64,000 bases of DNA from Enterococcus pseudoavium NBRC 100491 (lineage in GTDB: Bacteria; Bacillota; Bacilli; Lactobacillales; Enterococcaceae), in assembly GCF_001544295.1 (NCBI RefSeq), contig NZ_BCQF01000013.1:1-64000 (forward strand), written 5' to 3'. Positions 63,479 through 64,000 of the stretch are shown here, one piece after another. A program made the position numbers and the translations under genes. Below the pieces are notes generated by a model that was given only the letters and a program-made list of their open reading frames with translations, had not been told where the DNA came from and made no database searches. How positions within the stretch are numbered: position 1 is the stretch's first letter; each line of letters opens with the position of its first letter.

Positions 63479-64000
63479 TTAAGCAAGTTGATTCGCTTGC
63501 AAATCTTCATAAAAAGCCGCTTTAGTTGCAGCGATATAAGGGTTTAACCACAAATAACCAATCCCCAGTGTGATCAGAGATAAAATATGCCAACCAATGA
63601 AGGTGATGTCTAACCAAAACAGCCGACCTTTATGGCCATCCATCAAACGGCGACTCGCCGTAATTGTTTCCAATGCTTTGGGTTTTTCACCGGTTTGTTG
63701 GATTTGATCGTAATAAATAAAATAGCTTTGAGAATAGGCATAGCTTTTTACAATCCCTGGAATAACGAATAAGATCGCCCATAAAGAAGCAAAGATATTG
63801 GTCAGCAAGGCTAATAAAATGACTCCGCCAATAAATACTCCTTGGAACCCTCGAAAAGCATCTTTCAATGGTTCGATGTGCGTCCGCTCCCCACGTAATA
63901 GATCTAAATACGTCCAAGAAATTCCACTCATGAATAATGCACTAATAATTGCTGAAACTAGACTGGTTCCCCCGCCATTGGCATTATTTTGTTGATATTC
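63479..64000 (-). CDS. DUF975-family membrane protein (5' end outside the window)
   Basis: The frame is open from the right edge through 64000, so the N-terminus is missing; at least 173 residues are visible. It has several hydrophobic segments and the DUF975 signatures LRGERTHIEPLKDAF, FVIPGIVKSYAYSQSYFIYYD and SRRLMDGHKGRLFWLD. These proteins are polytopic membrane proteins of unknown role. The codons before the first internal Met (63931) read NANGGGTSLVSAIISALF in frame, which confirms that the gene continues upstream. Confidence 0.88.
   Translation of the reverse strand, partial: EYQQNNANGGGTSLVSAIISALFMSGISWTYLDLLRGERTHIEPLKDAFRGFQGVFIGGVILLALLTNIFASLWAILFVIPGIVKSYAYSQSYFIYYDQIQQTGEKPKALETITASRRLMDGHKGRLFWLDITFIGWHILSLITLGIGYLWLNPYIAATKAAFYEDLQANQLA

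Overview
The window is a chromosomal segment of a low-GC Gram-positive bacterium, most likely an Enterococcus or a close relative. The evidence is the combination of glcT-ptsG, RNase J2 next to asd, an L,D-transpeptidase of the enterococcal type, oleate hydratase, a CstR/CoA-disulfide-reductase/rhodanese persulfide locus, several PTS operons and a tadA-SRP RNA pair. No species call is possible from sequence alone.

Bases 1 to about 9,260 are the right end of a temperate prophage whose other end lies outside the window. Reading inward from the host junction it has a tyrosine integrase, a membrane protein of the lysogeny module, a LexA-type CI repressor, a three-operator switch, a Cro-like protein, an antirepressor, and then a leftward early cluster (small ORFs, two ParB-type proteins, an ERF annealing protein, an HNH protein and a truncated replication protein). 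Two rightward genes (3604 and 4609) sit against this cluster like morons. The prophage abuts the SRP RNA gene, apparently splitting the usual tadA-ffs-dnaX order.

Bases 9,260 to 29,000 are mostly housekeeping genes: tadA, a YugP-like metalloprotease, PhnA, glcT-ptsG with an antiterminator target, nrnA, ytoI, rnjB, asd, an L,D-transpeptidase and pflB. Among them are an Rgg-like gene broken by one stop codon, an MFS gene whose only plausible start is ATT, a Crp/Fnr-type regulator, and a possible structured RNA at 17,296-17,630. Bases 29,000 to 32,200 hold two related orphan winged-helix regulators separated by about 1.6 kb of very AT-rich DNA without a convincing gene.

Bases 32,400 to 49,600 carry a purine permease with paired PurBoxes, the persulfide-detoxification operon facing cstR with two operator-like palindromes, a cellobiose-type PTS/6-phospho-beta-glucosidase operon with a cre site and RpiR regulator, a GyrI-like protein, a two-gene unknown operon, an MFS exporter, a rhodanese lipoprotein with an unusual leader, an ornithine-cyclodeaminase-like/tautomerase pair and a TauE-type permease. 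Bases 49,600 to 56,300 hold msrA with an extra N-terminal domain, ddh, oleate hydratase, map and two DNA glycosylases. Bases 56,500 to 63,400 form a catabolic cluster: a DeoR regulator diverging from a TarJ-like dehydrogenase, a complete mannose-family PTS, a second zinc dehydrogenase and a class II aldolase. It probably handles a sugar alcohol or related substrate that I cannot name. A DUF975 membrane protein runs off the right edge.
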